NCBI GenBank assembly: GCA_016748015.1
Contig: JAAOMT010000479.1
Location: forward strand, 275,824-339,823
Direction of reading: 5' to 3'
From: Geosiphon pyriformis
Lineage: Eukaryota > Glomeromycota > Glomeromycetes > Archaeosporales > Geosiphonaceae
DNA length: 64,000 nucleotides
The notes under the pieces are model-generated. The model worked only from the letters and a program-made list of their open reading frames with translations, searched no databases and was not told the origin of the DNA. This document shows positions 45,237 through 57,652 of the stretch, piece by piece (positions within the stretch are counted from its first letter, which is position 1; each line of letters opens with the position of its first letter). The position numbers were made by a program, and so were the translations under genes.

Positions 45237-46985
45237 GGCAGTTGATTTGAATATGTCCTTGTTTATCACAATAGTGGCAGATATGCATTTTTTGTTGCCA
45301 TTGTTGATTGGTTGATGAAGATAGACGTGGTTGATTTTGGCCACAATTAGAGTTTTCTTGATTATTGTATTATTGTAGAGACTGATAAATGGCATAATTG
45401 TCAGCTAAATATCCTTCCAATTTCTTATTAATTGATTTACTAAACTTCTCCAATTTGGAATCCAATTCAGATGATCCGTTCATTACTAGATTAACAGCTT
45501 GGGTGTGATTGGCCTCTAATTTAGTGGATTCAAAATCTTTGGCGCATGTAACTGCGTCTTGAAGTGTGCCTGGATGCAACAGACATACATGTTGCAGGAT
45601 GCTGCTGTGCAGGCCACGGATAAACTGGTTGAGGATCTGTGGTGCTGTGAAATAGTTGGCGTCAATTGTTTGAATTTGGCACAGATTTCGATGGAAGTGT
45701 CCCAGGTAAGTGGTGACTGCTTCAGTTTCTCTTTGTTTCATGGTGGTGAATGTGTTGACTAGGCAATTGATGCTGTTATTATTGCTGAAATATCTTAGGA
45801 ATTCCACTTTGAAGGCATCAAAATCTTGTGGTTTATTAATCAAGCTCTGGTACTATGAATTGATGGTATCCTTGAGAAAGTAGGAAATGGTTTGCATTGC
45901 CTGGGCATTATTCCATCTGTTGGCTGCAATGGCTTTTTCTACATCATTCAACCATACTTGAGCATTGTCTTCTTCACTGATAAAGTTGTTAAGTTTTGCA
46001 ATTGGTGCATAGGCCATTGGATCTAAGTTGGGTGGTTGTGGTGGCTGTTGAAATGATTGTTGAAAAGATAATGGTTGTTGGGGTGGTACTTGAAGTGGTT
46101 GAATTGGCTCAATTGGTGGTTAATTGATAACAATAACTGGAGGTAGATTTTGCTGATGAATTAACTTAGGGTTTTGATTTCTTTGATTTGGCAGGTTCGG
46201 ATATTCGGAGTTTTGATTTCCGAATTTTCTAAATGTTGCTGAGTTTGAATGTTTGGGTTTTCTAGGATTGGATTTTGGTAATTAAATTCCTGATCTTTGT
46301 CTTCTTTTTCTTCTGATTCAATAATTTCCCAGGGGCTGATGGTTCTGAAATCTGGCTGATAAGATGGTAATTGAAATCCTGATGGTATTGGCAATCTTGA
46401 TTTAAATCCTTCAAAATAATTGCTGTATGCTCCTAATAGTTTGTTTTTCTTTTGTTTACTCTGAAATGCAATTCTTACTAGTGGCATCTTTGTACTGGTG
46501 GATGCATCTGCTGATGTAATGTTAATGGTACTTCCAGACATGTAATGGTATGATGGGTATATCAGAGATTCAATTCTTTGTTTCTTCCAGTTAGGAATTT
46601 GTATTTCTTTGGGTGTTACTGCTGATGTCTGTAGTTTTCCTTTGCCTTTGTTCTGGTAAGTAATAGAGAATGTTCTTTGTGTATATTTTTCAATTTTTTG
46701 GTTGATTTCTCTGATGATGAGTGCAAAACTGTGATTTTTGGGTAAGTTGGTGTGTTGGATTAGTTCCAAATAGAAATTTTTTCTTGCTGATTCAATGTCA
46801 ACTGGTCTTCCTAGGAAATCTGTGATTCTTTCATTGACATAGAAGTTAAAAGCTGATACTGCTGAGTAATAGTTGTTGTTTAGGCCTAGCTGCTGGCTGT
46901 ACTGTTGAAATAAGGATTTTGCGAATCCTAGATGGTTTGTTCCTATTATCTCTAATTCTGCCACTTTTGGTTTGGTGTTGTCAGT
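45237..46985 (-). pseudogene. Gag of Gypsy D
   Basis: First block 46964-46161 (267 codons; GTG rather than ATG at its beginning) has LEIIGTNHLGFAKSLFQQY, FNFYVNERITDFLG and a Pro/Gln/Asn-rich tail. Compared with H, one base is missing near 46200, so the rest is in the next frame. Second block (45843-45370) has FLRYFSNNNSINCLVNTF, TYLGHFHRNLCQIQTI and ILNQFIRGLHSSILQ, then a helical linker. The zinc knuckle CHYCDKQGHIQINC is at 45279-45238. The knuckle is in the same frame as the whole of pol, so family 2 appears to make a single gag-pol polyprotein, unlike family 1. Confidence 0.9.
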
Positions 46986-47006
46986 GCTGGTTTTTTGTAG
47001 AACTAT

Positions 47007-47024
47007 ACCTCACAGGGAGCACCA
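47007..47024 (-). promoter_or_regulatory. Primer-binding site of Gypsy D
   Basis: TGGTGCTCCCTGTGAGGT, two bases from the LTR end on the minus strand. The least decayed version of the site shared by every LTR element in the window. Confidence 0.85.
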
Positions 47025-47026
47025 AA

Positions 47027-47821
47027 TGTTACAGTTGAATTATTTGGAATCTCAAGTCAAATAACAAACTCATAACTTGGTGCTCAAAAGCTATTTTCAT
47101 CAATAATATTCTGAAAATGTTGTATCTGAAGGTTTTGATAGAGTTCTTTGTATAATAGACAGAGATCCAATAGTGCGGCGATTTGTCATTTGTTGTCAGT
47201 TGTTTTCCAATTTCTTTTTCAGCTTGGTGGCCAGATTTATTCTGGCAGTTGTGCCCTTCTGGTAAGCTAACTGATAATATATATAAATTTACCCTTATTT
47301 CTGGGTTTTTTACCAGGCTATCTGTGACGTCAATAACTCAGCACTTTTAATCCTCAATCAATTAGTAGGCACAATAGAATCAAAGAAAAAATAAAATAAA
47401 ATAAAGAAATTAATAATGATGAAGATAAGCCAAAGCAATTTGGTAAGTTAGTATCTCGTTAATAGCCATGATCAAGAGCTATTGTTCTAGCATGGTTAGG
47501 TATCAATTATTATCAACATGAAGTGTTGATAATGGAGAGTGTATTGAGATATAAAATAATTATTTATTTAATAATTGGGAATTGGAAGATTGCTTAGATT
47601 AAATCTAAACTAAAAGGTCTGTCTTTTTAGCTTCTAATCCTGCTGCTATATATACATAATTGAGATTCCTCAATTTCTTGATTCTTCATGACAGGAATCC
47701 TAAAATTCCTGGAATCCTGCAATTTTTTTGAGAGGAATTCTGGAATTCCACATTTTACTATGCCTACTTTTGATTGGCTACTAATCATGCTAATATATTT
47801 TCTATATTTCTATAAATAACA
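47027..47821 (-). repeat. 5' LTR of Gypsy D (element sense)
   Basis: In element sense it starts TGTTATTTATAGAAATATAG and ends CAACTGTAACA, followed by the primer-binding site TGGTGCTCCCTGTGAGGT (47007-47024, minus). A cluster of GGAATTC/TTCCAGAA words lies at 47690-47750 and a TATA box (tatatata) near 47645-47655. Confidence 0.9.
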
Positions 47822-50150
47822 CTATAAAACCAAAAGACAAAGAAAAAACCACATTTACCACAAGAGAAAGGAATTTTGAATTTAAAGTGATGTTATTTGG
47901 TTTAACTAATGCACCAGCCATCTTTCAATGACTCATGGAAATTGTTTATATCAGACTACTATGGAAATCAGTAGTTATTTATTTAAATGACACCAATGTA
48001 TTTTCAAAGACATTTGATGATTATTTTTATCATCTACAACAAGTGTTCAAAAGACTGAAACAAATAGAACTAAAGTTAAATACCACCAAATGCTTCTTTG
48101 GCAAAACAGAATTGAGATTTTTGGAACATGTTATAAGCAAAAACGGCATCAAAACAGATTTAAATAAGATTAAAATAGTAAAGAACTTTTCAGTATCAAT
48201 GAATTTGACAGAACTATAAGCATTCTTAGAATTTGCTGGATATTACTACTATTTTATCCAAAACTTCTTTAAACTGGCTCAACCACTTTACCAGCTCCAA
48301 GCCAAGAATGTGAAATATGAATAGACTAAAGCTTAGCAAGAAGCTTTTGACATTTTAAGAAAAAAACTTATTCAAGTCTTAGTACTAATTTATTCAGATT
48401 ACAGCAAGCCATTTATCATTATTATTGATGCATTTGATTAAGCATTGAAAGCAGTACTATCTCAGAAAGAACCAGATAGATAAGAACATCTAGTAGCATA
48501 TACCAGTTAAAGTTTGAGTTCAGCAAAAAAGAACTATAAAACACCAGCACTAGAACACTTAACTATTTATTAAACAGTCATCAAATAGAAAAAGTATTTA
48601 AGCCAGAAGTTTGAAGTATACACTAATCACAAAGGGCTAAAATCAATCCAAAAGCAAGAACATGAAAATAACTGCCATGTTAGATAGAAAATAAAACTTT
48701 CATCATTCAAATATACAGTATATTATAAAAAAGAGAAAAAAAACAGAAATTCTAATAAGTTGTTGTGAATGAAACAAATCTAAGAACAATTAAACCCAAA
48801 AATATAACAAAAGATGAATACACAAAAATATCAACAATTTTAATTTTATATCAATACTCAGCAGTTCAAAAAGAAATTATCTTAAAAAAAACAAAACAAC
48901 ATAAAACAACAATCAAAATATTTTATCACTTACCAAAATATACTATATTGAAAAAACAAAAAAAATTCAGAACAACCACTCAGAGTAATCACAAAACCAA
49001 AAAGAGAAATAATACTATTCAACATGTACTTAAATCTAACAGCAAGATATTTTTATAAAGAAGCAATTATGGAAAGAACCAAGAAAAAATATTATTAGTT
49101 ATTAATGTATCCAAATATCATCTAATATGTTTAAAACTGTAATGCTTATTAGAGAAGAGAAGGAACAAGATCCAGTAAACTATTAAAACTAATCAAAGTA
49201 AGACAACTATTTAATTAAATTGGAATTAACTTAGTCAGACTGTTAACAATAACCAATAGAGACAATTATTATATAGTAATAGCCATAGACTATCTTACAA
49301 AGTGGCCAGAAGCAAAAACAATTTAAAAAGCAAATGCAGAATCTGTAGCCAAATTCGTTTATTAAGATTTGATTTACCAACACAGATGTCCAAAAAAATT
49401 GTTATCAAATCAAGAAACTTATTTTGTAAACAAAACATTAACAAAATTAAGCCAAGGATTTGGAATCAAAAGATTATTATTATTATCATATCATCCACAA
49501 ACAAACAGTTTAGTTGAAAAGTTCAACAGAACTTTATGTAAAGCAATTGCAAAAATTAGTCAAGAAAACCAGAACAAATAGGATCTGTTTATACTATCAG
49601 TACTATTTGCTTATCAAATAATAAAACAAAATACCACACAAACAATATTATTTAAACTTGTTTATAGTAGAACAGCAACATTACCAGTTGAGATAAAAGT
49701 CAATATGTATCCAATTAAACCAATAATAAAAGACAACTTTTAAAAAACATTGCTAAAAAGAATATATGACTTAATAGAAACTCTAAAAAACAAAAGATAA
49801 AAAGCAGCTAGCAATATACAAAAGTTATAAAAAAAGCAAAAAGAGTAATATGATAACTAACTACCAAACAAACCAGTTGAATTCAAGATTGAAGACAAAG
49901 TATTTTTATATTGTACCAAAATGAAAAAACAATGGAGTGAAAAATTTGACCCCAAATGAGATAGATCATTCTATATTGAAAAAATTCTAGGAAATAGAGC
50001 TTATAAGCTAAGATAGAACAACAAAATTTTAACTAAAACAGTATATAAAGATCGACTAAAACCATATCACAATACAATATTATTATTTATCAGTAATATT
50101 TCACAACTGAAAGTACAATGAATATTAGTCCAACCAGATAAAATTTCATA
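47822..50150 (+). pseudogene. Gypsy C continued: RT C-terminus, RNase H, integrase
   Basis: After D the RT resumes with KPKDKEKTTFTTRERNFEFKVM and FGLTNAPAIFQ, then VIYLNDTNVFSK (same YLND as D), TTKCFFGKTELRFLEHV and LAQPLYQLQAKN. RNase H is eroded (IIDAFD, LKAVLSQKEPD). Integrase keeps IGINLVRLL (first Asp lost), LLSNQETYF (second Asp lost) and TNSLVEKFN (Glu kept). The C-terminal end has PVEFKIEDKVFLYCTKM and RLKPYHN. Dense stops. Confidence 0.88.
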
Positions 50151-50248
50151 AGATCTAAAACCAATTATAATCATCAATACAAACATGTCAAATTGATCAA
50201 CCAGAATAATATATAAAAACACAATATACATAATAAAAGCAATAATAA

Positions 50249-50885
50249 ATGATAAAAATTACTGATAACATTTACTCACTCATACAACAACTATTCCAAT
50301 TAATACAACAACAAAACATGAAAATCACAATCAACCAACAAACCATTTGGTACAAAGATAATAATAAAAAATCCAATACAAAGCACATAGAAAACCAAAA
50401 AACACTATAGACAAGATAATAGCAAAAGTAAAATTGTTAATGAAAATATCAAAAACAGTTGTACTATACCAAAAATTGATGAAAAAAACTTGGAATTGGT
50501 GGATACAACAATTTCCAAAAAACTTTTGTTATTATCACTTGGAACAAAACCTGAATATTTAGAACTTGTACACTAACAAAACAAAACAGTTATTTAATAC
50601 AACAATACTACAACAACTTAAAAAATTTGTGAAGAAAAACAATTTGTTTACACAGGCATAAATTATATATTGGCTACACACAGGATTTCAAGATTGACCA
50701 GCAATACTACTTTAATCTAGTAATAGATACAGTTATTACTAACCAATTGGGTAAAATAACCAATGCCTAATTTAAAAAATTACAAATCAAAATAACCTAA
50801 GTAATTCTCAAAAAAGAAGTTCAAGAGTTAATCAAAGATGGAGAATTAGAAGATATAAGAGATCTTAATAGAGCTCAATATTAAA
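50249..50885 (+). pseudogene. 3' ORF of Gypsy C
   Basis: Homologue of the D 3' ORF: KITDNIYSLIQQLFQL, MKITINQQTIWY, VITNQLGKITNA, and ending ILKKEVQELIKDGELEDIRDLN. Broken by stops. Followed by the purine tract AAAAGGAGAGAATAA that abuts the 3' LTR at 50898. Confidence 0.6.
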
Positions 50886-50897
50886 AGGAGAGAATAA

Positions 50898-51807
50898 TGT
50901 TACTCATAAAATATAGAAATTATATATTAGTACATAAATTAGCCAATTAGAATAAAACATAGTAAAAGTAGAATTTCAGGATTTTTTTTAGAGGAATTAC
51001 AGGATTTTAGAATTACAGGATTCTTATATGAAGAATTACAGGATTTCAGAATTCCAGAATTCTTTGCAAGTAATTACAGAATTTCAGAAATTCCAAGATT
51101 TCTGGCTAGAGAATTAAGGAATTCAAAAAATTTCATATAATGAATTTATGTATATATAGTGGTAGAGTTAGAAGCAAAAAAGACAGAATTCTTAGCTTAG
51201 AACTTCCAGCTCTAATTCTATAACCATTTCTTTATACTATAGTATTCTATGACTTGAAATAAAAACATTAAATATCAATAAAAAATATTTGTTACTATTG
51301 TAAACTATCTTGCTATTATCAACAATTCATGTTAATAATTATTGATACTTAACTATACTGGACCAATAGTTTTTGATTATGGCTATTAACAGAATACTAA
51401 TTTTTTTTTGCCTTGGTTAATTTTTTTTATGTTTTTTATTTTATTTTGTTTCTTTATTTTGTTTTGTTGTTTACTAATTGATTAAAGATTAAGCACTGAG
51501 TTATTGATGTCAAAAATTGTCTGATAAAAGACTCCTGTAAAAGGGTAGATACTTGAATTTAAAAATTACTTACCAGAGGATTACCAGCCATTAAGCTGAA
51601 AAAAAAATTGATGAAATTGCAATTCTAAAAGACTATTGAAAACAATTATTAAATCTTTGTTCATTATACAAAGGGCTCTACTAAAACCTTCAAATATGAA
51701 AACTTTTAAATACAAAAACCTTCAGAAATTATCCATTTTTCAAGATATTATACACCAAGTTATGAGTTTGTTATTTGTTTTAACATCCCAAATAATCACC
51801 TATAATA
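50898..51807 (+). repeat. 3' LTR of Gypsy C
   Basis: TGTTACTCATAAAATATAG start, CCTATAATA end, then tcat. Contains 'ggatttcagaattccagaattc' type words (50975-51125), a TATA box (tatatatagtgg, near 51152), and the 'gaccaatagtttttgattatgg' and 'tgttatttgttttaacatcccaaataatc' landmarks of family 2. Confidence 0.9.
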
Positions 51808-52545
51808 TCATTACTGTTTAAAAACATCTGTATGATAAAAAGTATTCTAGTATATTGTGTCTTTATTATAAGAATGTGAAGGGTTTTGACTATTTGTTCA
51901 TGTGTGTATTTAACACTAGAATATATAAAAACCTGATTAGGTTTCATCTTTCTTAGTGAGATGTTTTGTTGGGTTTAAACTTGATCTCATCTCAGATTTT
52001 GCAGATGCTTTTTTTGTGTAATTTTGATGATATTGTTTATATTACTTTGTATAAGAGTTTTGTGTTCAAAGATTGGTTTTCAGAGGTCTTATCCATTTTT
52101 GATAGTGTTAAAATTGCCAATAAAAATGTTGTAAGTTTTGTTTAAGACTTGAAAACAGCTTACCATACTAATATATAAATGGTTCAGGCCAAGTATAAAG
52201 CAATCATAAAGAAAAAAAACTTGATCATAGATAATAGTTTAGTATTGTCTAAGATCCATACTCTGTCATCTTTGCTTTCTGTTGGGGTTGTTAGATTGCT
52301 TGGTATTGCTGAAGCACTTGGTGTTAGCTTTAGTTTTCATAGGCCTTGCTGTTTTTTTTCTGGTGTTAATAATGCAGTATCTGTTAAAATAAATTTGTAA
52401 TGTTGCTCTGATTAGTTCAAGTGACTGGTTATGTGTAGAAAGTGCATGATTTGTGCCTAGTTTTGATCACTTAGTTTGATGTATTATACTAGATAGCATT
52501 TGGACTTCACTCATTAAATATTAATAAAAAAAAAAACTTAGAGAA
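51808..52545 (+). pseudogene. LINE E, right part: end of ORF2 and 3' tail
   Basis: Resumes the ORF2 text cut at 24266: KHLYDKKYSSILCLYYKNV and YLFMCVFN parallel KHLYNKCYSSVVCLFCGDV and HVFICISN in LINE L. The last block (52179-52400) is open: MVQAKYKAIIKKKNLI, SVGVVRLLGIAEALGVSFSF, FFSGVNNAVSVKINL, matching the end of the L protein. Then comes the shared 3' tail (52400-52530) and an A-run. So LINE E was split by Gypsy C, adding about 27.5 kb. Confidence 0.85.
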
Positions 52546-52960
52546 CAAATTTATTAATAATTATTAACATACTTAATTTCAATTACTATATAAGCCATAG
52601 CCAAGTCTTTTGTTTTAATTAAAAAAAAATTAAAATATACATTCAAAACCAGTATTTCTAGTAGAAAAGTAAACAAACATCAAAACTTAACTTTAAAAAA
52701 TTCAAGTTTAACTTAGATAATAATACACAAACTATATAAGAAAGAATTCTATCTACAGTTAATAAAAAATTAAAGTTTTTTTTATCAATAATTTTTTCAT
52801 ATTATTAAATCTCAGAAAACAGAATTTTGCTCAATCAATTCACCAAATTATAAGCAAAACTTTAAGAATTTCTGGAAATCTGTATTCTTAAAACTTTAAC
52901 TAAAATCTTTAAATTAAATTCTTAAAAAAATATAGAGCTATATTTAAAAATCTTATTTTA
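52546..52960. other. AT-rich stretch after LINE E
   Basis: No domain recognised. It lies between the LINE E poly-A and the first gag text of element G, so it is either decayed gag/leader of G or another old insertion. Confidence 0.4.
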
Positions 52961-55736
52961 GTATCTAGTAATTCAACCAGAAACACTTTTTTTAAACACA
53001 ATTTTTAGTATTGCTCTTAATCAAATTAAAAACTACCTTCTTAAAAACAACATTTATATTACAAACTATTATTACTATTAACAAAAAAAACAATTAATAT
53101 TAAATTTAACAAAGCAATCAAACATATTTTATTAATATTCTCTTTATTAACAATTAAACAAACTTTTATTACTTTAAGCATAGTTTACAAAAACATTATT
53201 AGACTGGAAAAATTTTTTGATAAAAAAGAAAATACATATATCTGGATTATAAAAGCCGAAAAAACAATTATGGCCAATAATTAAAATAAGATTAAAACAA
53301 TACAAGCTTTATTTTTTTTCTTAACTGGAATTGCAGACTCATGAAACTAACTAATTTTATTATCTTTAAACTTGTTTTCTTATAGTATTTCTGTAATTCA
53401 AATATGTTTATCAGACTGTAAAATCAATTCAGCATAATAAAACAAAAAGATTACAAAACTATAACTATTTATTTTGGAAGATTCAATTAAATTTTTTACC
53501 AAATTTAAACAATTAAAAAAGATTATTACATTTCAGATCAAATTTTTAACCAATTTATTAAGAAACTAAGAAACAGTATTTTTTAATCCATTAGATCCTA
53601 ATATTTTAACAACTTATAAAAGATTATAATACTTGTTTATAATTTCAAATCAGCAAAACAAGAAGTTAATTATACTTAAATTATCAACTTAGCCATAAAC
53701 TAAATCTCAGATATAAATGCAAAGCTTATTTAATTAAGTGAAAAATTGACTTAAAAAATTAAAAGATTCTTAACAGAAAATTCTAAAATTTATTAATTAT
53801 ATAATAAAGGGACCCAAACAACAAATCTTAACAACAATAAAACTGTTAACAACAGAACTGCCAACAATAACAGCAATCTTAAAAACAAGATCTTTGTAAT
53901 TGCTATTATTGTTAAAAGTCTAAACACATTACAAAAAATTGTTGCAAAAAAATTTCAAATTAAAATTATGGAAACCAATATTAATAATAATTCAAATATT
54001 TCAATTTATGAAATTTCAATACTTAGTATCTTCTTATCAACAACTTTTATACTTATTTCAACTATTACCAAATTATTACCAATTCTTACAAGCAATATTA
54101 CAGATATTATTTTAATATTAAGCTTTACTATATACTAATTCAAGACTATAAGTTATTAACTATAATTAAAGATAACAAAACAATAATAAGAATCAAATAC
54201 AATATTTTAGTGAACCAATCTAATCTATAAATTATAGCAACTTACTACTTTGAATAATTCTAACAGGATATTTAAATTAAATCTTATATTTTAGTTTTAC
54301 AAAAACTTTAAATTTTAATAATACTGCATTTTTAAAAAAAAAGCTGTAGTAGAAATTACCAATTCTTTTTTTCTTAATTGTAATTAAACTGCTAATATGA
54401 TTTTCTTTGTTATTATTACTGAAGACAATATACTAGTTATTATATTTTTATTTGATATTAACAGTTTAAACATTGCTAATCTTTTTAATAGAGTTGTTAT
54501 AAACTAGAACAAACCAATTACAACAATATATATTAATATCAAAATAGGATAAATGAATATTAAATTAATATTTAATAGTAAATCAATAAACAGTATAATT
54601 ATGAAACAGTTTATAAATCAACTAAATTACTAAATGGATTATGCAGTTATTGTTAAAATAATTATTATAGATGAAAATACCAAAACATTAATAGAAAAAA
54701 TTAACAATTTTCTATTTGAAATTCATAAAATCAAAATTTTAATTAAAGTACTTATTATGGAAACCATTTAGTATTAAGCTTTTATAAAAAATAATTAGTT
54801 AACTAAAGTCTATGTAATACTTAACTGGAACATTCAGAAACTTCAAATTACTTTTAATAAACAACAAGTTAGAATACTGACTATATGTAAATATTTCAGA
54901 ACAACAGTTTTAAAACAATTTTTAATAGAATTTAAAGAGTCTACTCCTTAGCCAATCTTGAAAACTTATCAAGTTTCTTGAACTAACAATTTTAGAACAA
55001 ATCTACTATCATCTTTTACATAAAAAAAAAGCAAAAGAAAAGCTAACAAAAAATTTTAGACATTAATACCAGTCTATTTAATTTCAAATTAACAAAATCA
55101 ATTATATTAATCTCTAAAATTAAGCTTTATTAATTGTAAAAAAAGTTATTTTCAATAGATATTTGTATTAAAAACAATAAAATATGGTCAATTGTTATCA
55201 AATACTATTGTTATCTTTATATACTAAAATAATTTGAATGATTAAAATAACAAAACAAATAGAACAATATATCATATTTTACATATGATAAAATTTTATC
55301 AGATAAAAAACTATAGAACAATGTTTTTGACAAAGGAAAAACATATAATAAATTCTATCAGTATATTATTTTAATTAATGATTGAATCCAAAAAAGAATT
55401 CTGTTTGCTGCAGTCTATAGTTGAGCAATAAACCAATTGGATTTATACCTTTATTATGAAAAAAAAATTTGGAAAATGTTTACAATAAAGTAGAAAAACA
55501 CCACAATTAAAGAAATACATATCATAAAAAATGTTTTAGTAATCATTAAAGAGATAAATAATCTATTTATTAATAATTCTAAAACATTTTAAGATTAATA
55601 TTAAGAATTTTTTTTATCTAAAAAGAACAAAAACAAAGACTAGCTGATTTTAATACAAAATTGTGCAATTATTGTTTAGTTTTTTATTATTTTTAGTATT
55701 GTGATAAGTATAATCTTTTGGTTAATTTACTCTCAT

Positions 55737-56706
55737 TGTTACTAATAATTTTTGGGTCTCTTTTCTTAAATACTGTTAATGTCTGTTTATTGTAAATTCA
55801 TGTTTTTTGAAAGTAATTAAATCTCTGATAACTGAATTTATCTTTAAATTATTTTCAATAATTTGAACTGCTGGGTTTATAAATAGAATGGCCAATTCTG
55901 TGCCAGTTATTTTGTATAGTTATATTGTAGTAAATATTAATTTTTTCTCAGAAATTGCTTATTTAAAAGCTTACTAAAATGTATAATTACTTTGTTGTAA
56001 AAGTTAACTTTTCTATAAGAATTTTATTTGTAGACTACTTTAATAATTATAATAAGAAAAAAAGAGAAAAAATAAAAGAAATGTAAAGAAAATAGAATTT
56101 TGTTTAAGAGAATTATTTTCTGGTTCAGGCTTGAAGTTATTAACAGTTTACTAAAATTGATAATTAATTAATTTCGAAATATTAATTGGGTTTTAAAAAT
56201 TTTTGAATGCAATTATTTTAAGAATTAAGTTTTTAAAATATATTTTTATTTTGAATTTATATTGTAAAATAATTCTAAAGAAAATAAAATATCTATAATA
56301 TGATATATTTTCTTAAAAAGAAAAGTTTTTTTTTATATAATTTGTTATAATACTAGTCTATAAACTTGAACTTTTTTTTGCTATAATTTTAATGAACTAA
56401 AGATATATTTTAACAAACTACAAGTTATTTTATCAAACTATTAACTATTTTAGTAAACTATCTATTATTTTAACAAATTTCTATAAAATTTTAGTAAATT
56501 TTGAATATTACATAGTTTAAAGTATTGTGTAATTTGATTATCTTATTTTTTATTGTATAAATTAGATTATTAATTAAATAGTAATATTTAATAATTTAAT
56601 TAAGTAATAAGTGATAATTGAAATAATATTAATATATGCTAATTAATAATAGAAATTATAAGAGTAATTTCATGCTAATTTAATGGCTAAAATTTTATTA
56701 GTAATA
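55737..56706 (-). mobile_element. Solo LTR, family 3, target duplication tcat
   Basis: Reverse complement of the LTR at 58026-58991. It begins TGTTACTAATAATTTTTGGG and ends ATTTTATTAGTAATA on the plus strand. tcat stands on both sides (55733-55736 and 56707-56710). G text resumes across it (VNLLS | HKYYILFLNSKNPI, compare HIIYTIPKEERPI in D). Confidence 0.88.
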
Positions 56707-56776
56707 TCATAAATATTATATACTATTTCTAAACTCAAAAAATCCAATAAAAGTATACATTAAAAACCAAAAACAT

Positions 56777-57652
56777 TGTTACAGATAATTATTTGGGATG
56801 TTGGAACAAATAACAAACTTATAACTTAGTGCTTAATAACTAGTAATATTGGTAATTTCTAAAGATTTTGAAATCTGAAGGGTTTGGTTGAATCTTTTGT
56901 ATAATAAACAAAGATTTAATTGATGGTTTCTTCCATAATTTTTTTTTAGTGTAATAACCAGTTTATTTTGACAGTCATGTTTTTCTGGTAAGCTATTCTT
57001 AAATTTCTATTCTTATTTTCAGGTTTTTTACCAAACTATTCTTAATGTCAAATACTCAATGCTTAATTACTTTAATCAATAAGCAAACAACAAAAAAAAT
57101 AAAAAATAAAAAATAAAAAAAAATAAAGAAATTAGTATTCTGTTAATAGCCATAATCAAGAACTATTGGTCCAGTATAGTTAAATATTAAATTTTATCAA
57201 CATAAAGTATTGATAATATGGAATTGATTAATATTCTTTAATTTAGTAATAGTAATATAGATTCAGATAATAATTAATATTTTATTAATATGTGGTTTAA
57301 TTCCATTTCAAGTTATAGAAAACTATCTTTTGAAGAAAGAAGTATTGGATAATTAATAAATTTAACTAATTGCTCTGAATCAATTCTGTTTTTTTTGCTT
57401 CTAATACTCTTGCTATATATATATAATTCTTATTATATAAGATTTCATATTTTCTTGAACAATATGCTATGATTTTTCGACAATATGCTTATTGCTAAGC
57501 AGTATGCTATAATTCACTAATAATATGTCCATTGCTGAGCAATATGTTATAATTTTTTAATATTGTACTTATTTGCTAAGTTTTATTTTTCTATTAGTTT
57601 ATTTTTTTATCTGTTTTTTTTGTATTTTTTTTGTATTTTTTTATGAATAACA
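56777..57652 (-). mobile_element. Solo LTR, family 2 variant, target duplication acat
   Basis: Plus-strand start TGTTACAGATAATTATTTGG, end TGAATAACA; acat at 56773-56776 and 57653-57656. Ends and body match the family 2 LTR, but the promoter-side repeat is different. Instead of GGAATTCC words it has repeats of AATATGCTATAATT / AATATGCTTATTGCT (57455-57590). Confidence 0.88.
57455..57590 (-). repeat. Variant U3 repeat array (GCAATATGCTAT type)
   Basis: Alternating units of about 20 bp: caatatgctatgattt, caatatgcttattgctaag, cagtatgctataattc, aatatgtccattgctgag, caatatgttataattt, aatattgtacttatttgctaag. It occupies the place of the heat-shock-like cluster of other family 2 LTRs. Confidence 0.65.

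Larger units (their letters stand above)
37884..47821 (-). mobile_element. Ty3/Gypsy element D (family 2), antisense inside C
   Basis: In element sense the 5' LTR is 47027-47821 and the 3' LTR is 37884-38762. Target sites are ccat (37880-37883) and ctat (47822-47825), one base apart, probably a later C-to-T. It lies in the middle of the RT of C, in the opposite direction. It keeps the longest open frames of any family 2 copy here and is less AT-rich than C, so it is probably the youngest of the nested elements. It is dead by a gag frameshift, several stops, YLND in RT and a lost integrase Glu. Confidence 0.95.
24267..51807 (+). mobile_element. Ty3/Gypsy element C (family 2), split by elements B and D; target duplication tcat
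   Basis: 5' LTR 24267-25141 and 3' LTR 50898-51807, flanked by tcat at 24263-24266 and 51808-51811. With B (28674-36335) and D (37884-47821) removed, its own length is about 10 kb. At the B junction the text HCLIPCNFQYCNNC is restored. At the D junction WQIAIKPKDKEKT is restored after one copy of the 4-bp duplication is dropped. It carries gag, protease, Cys cluster, dUTPase, RT, RNase H, integrase and a 3' ORF, all heavily interrupted by stops. Confidence 0.93.

Noticed and set aside
57455-57590. Repeat array considered as an independent satellite insertion
   Set aside because: It lies within LTR boundaries defined by an acat duplication and takes the position of the U3 repeat in other family 2 LTRs.
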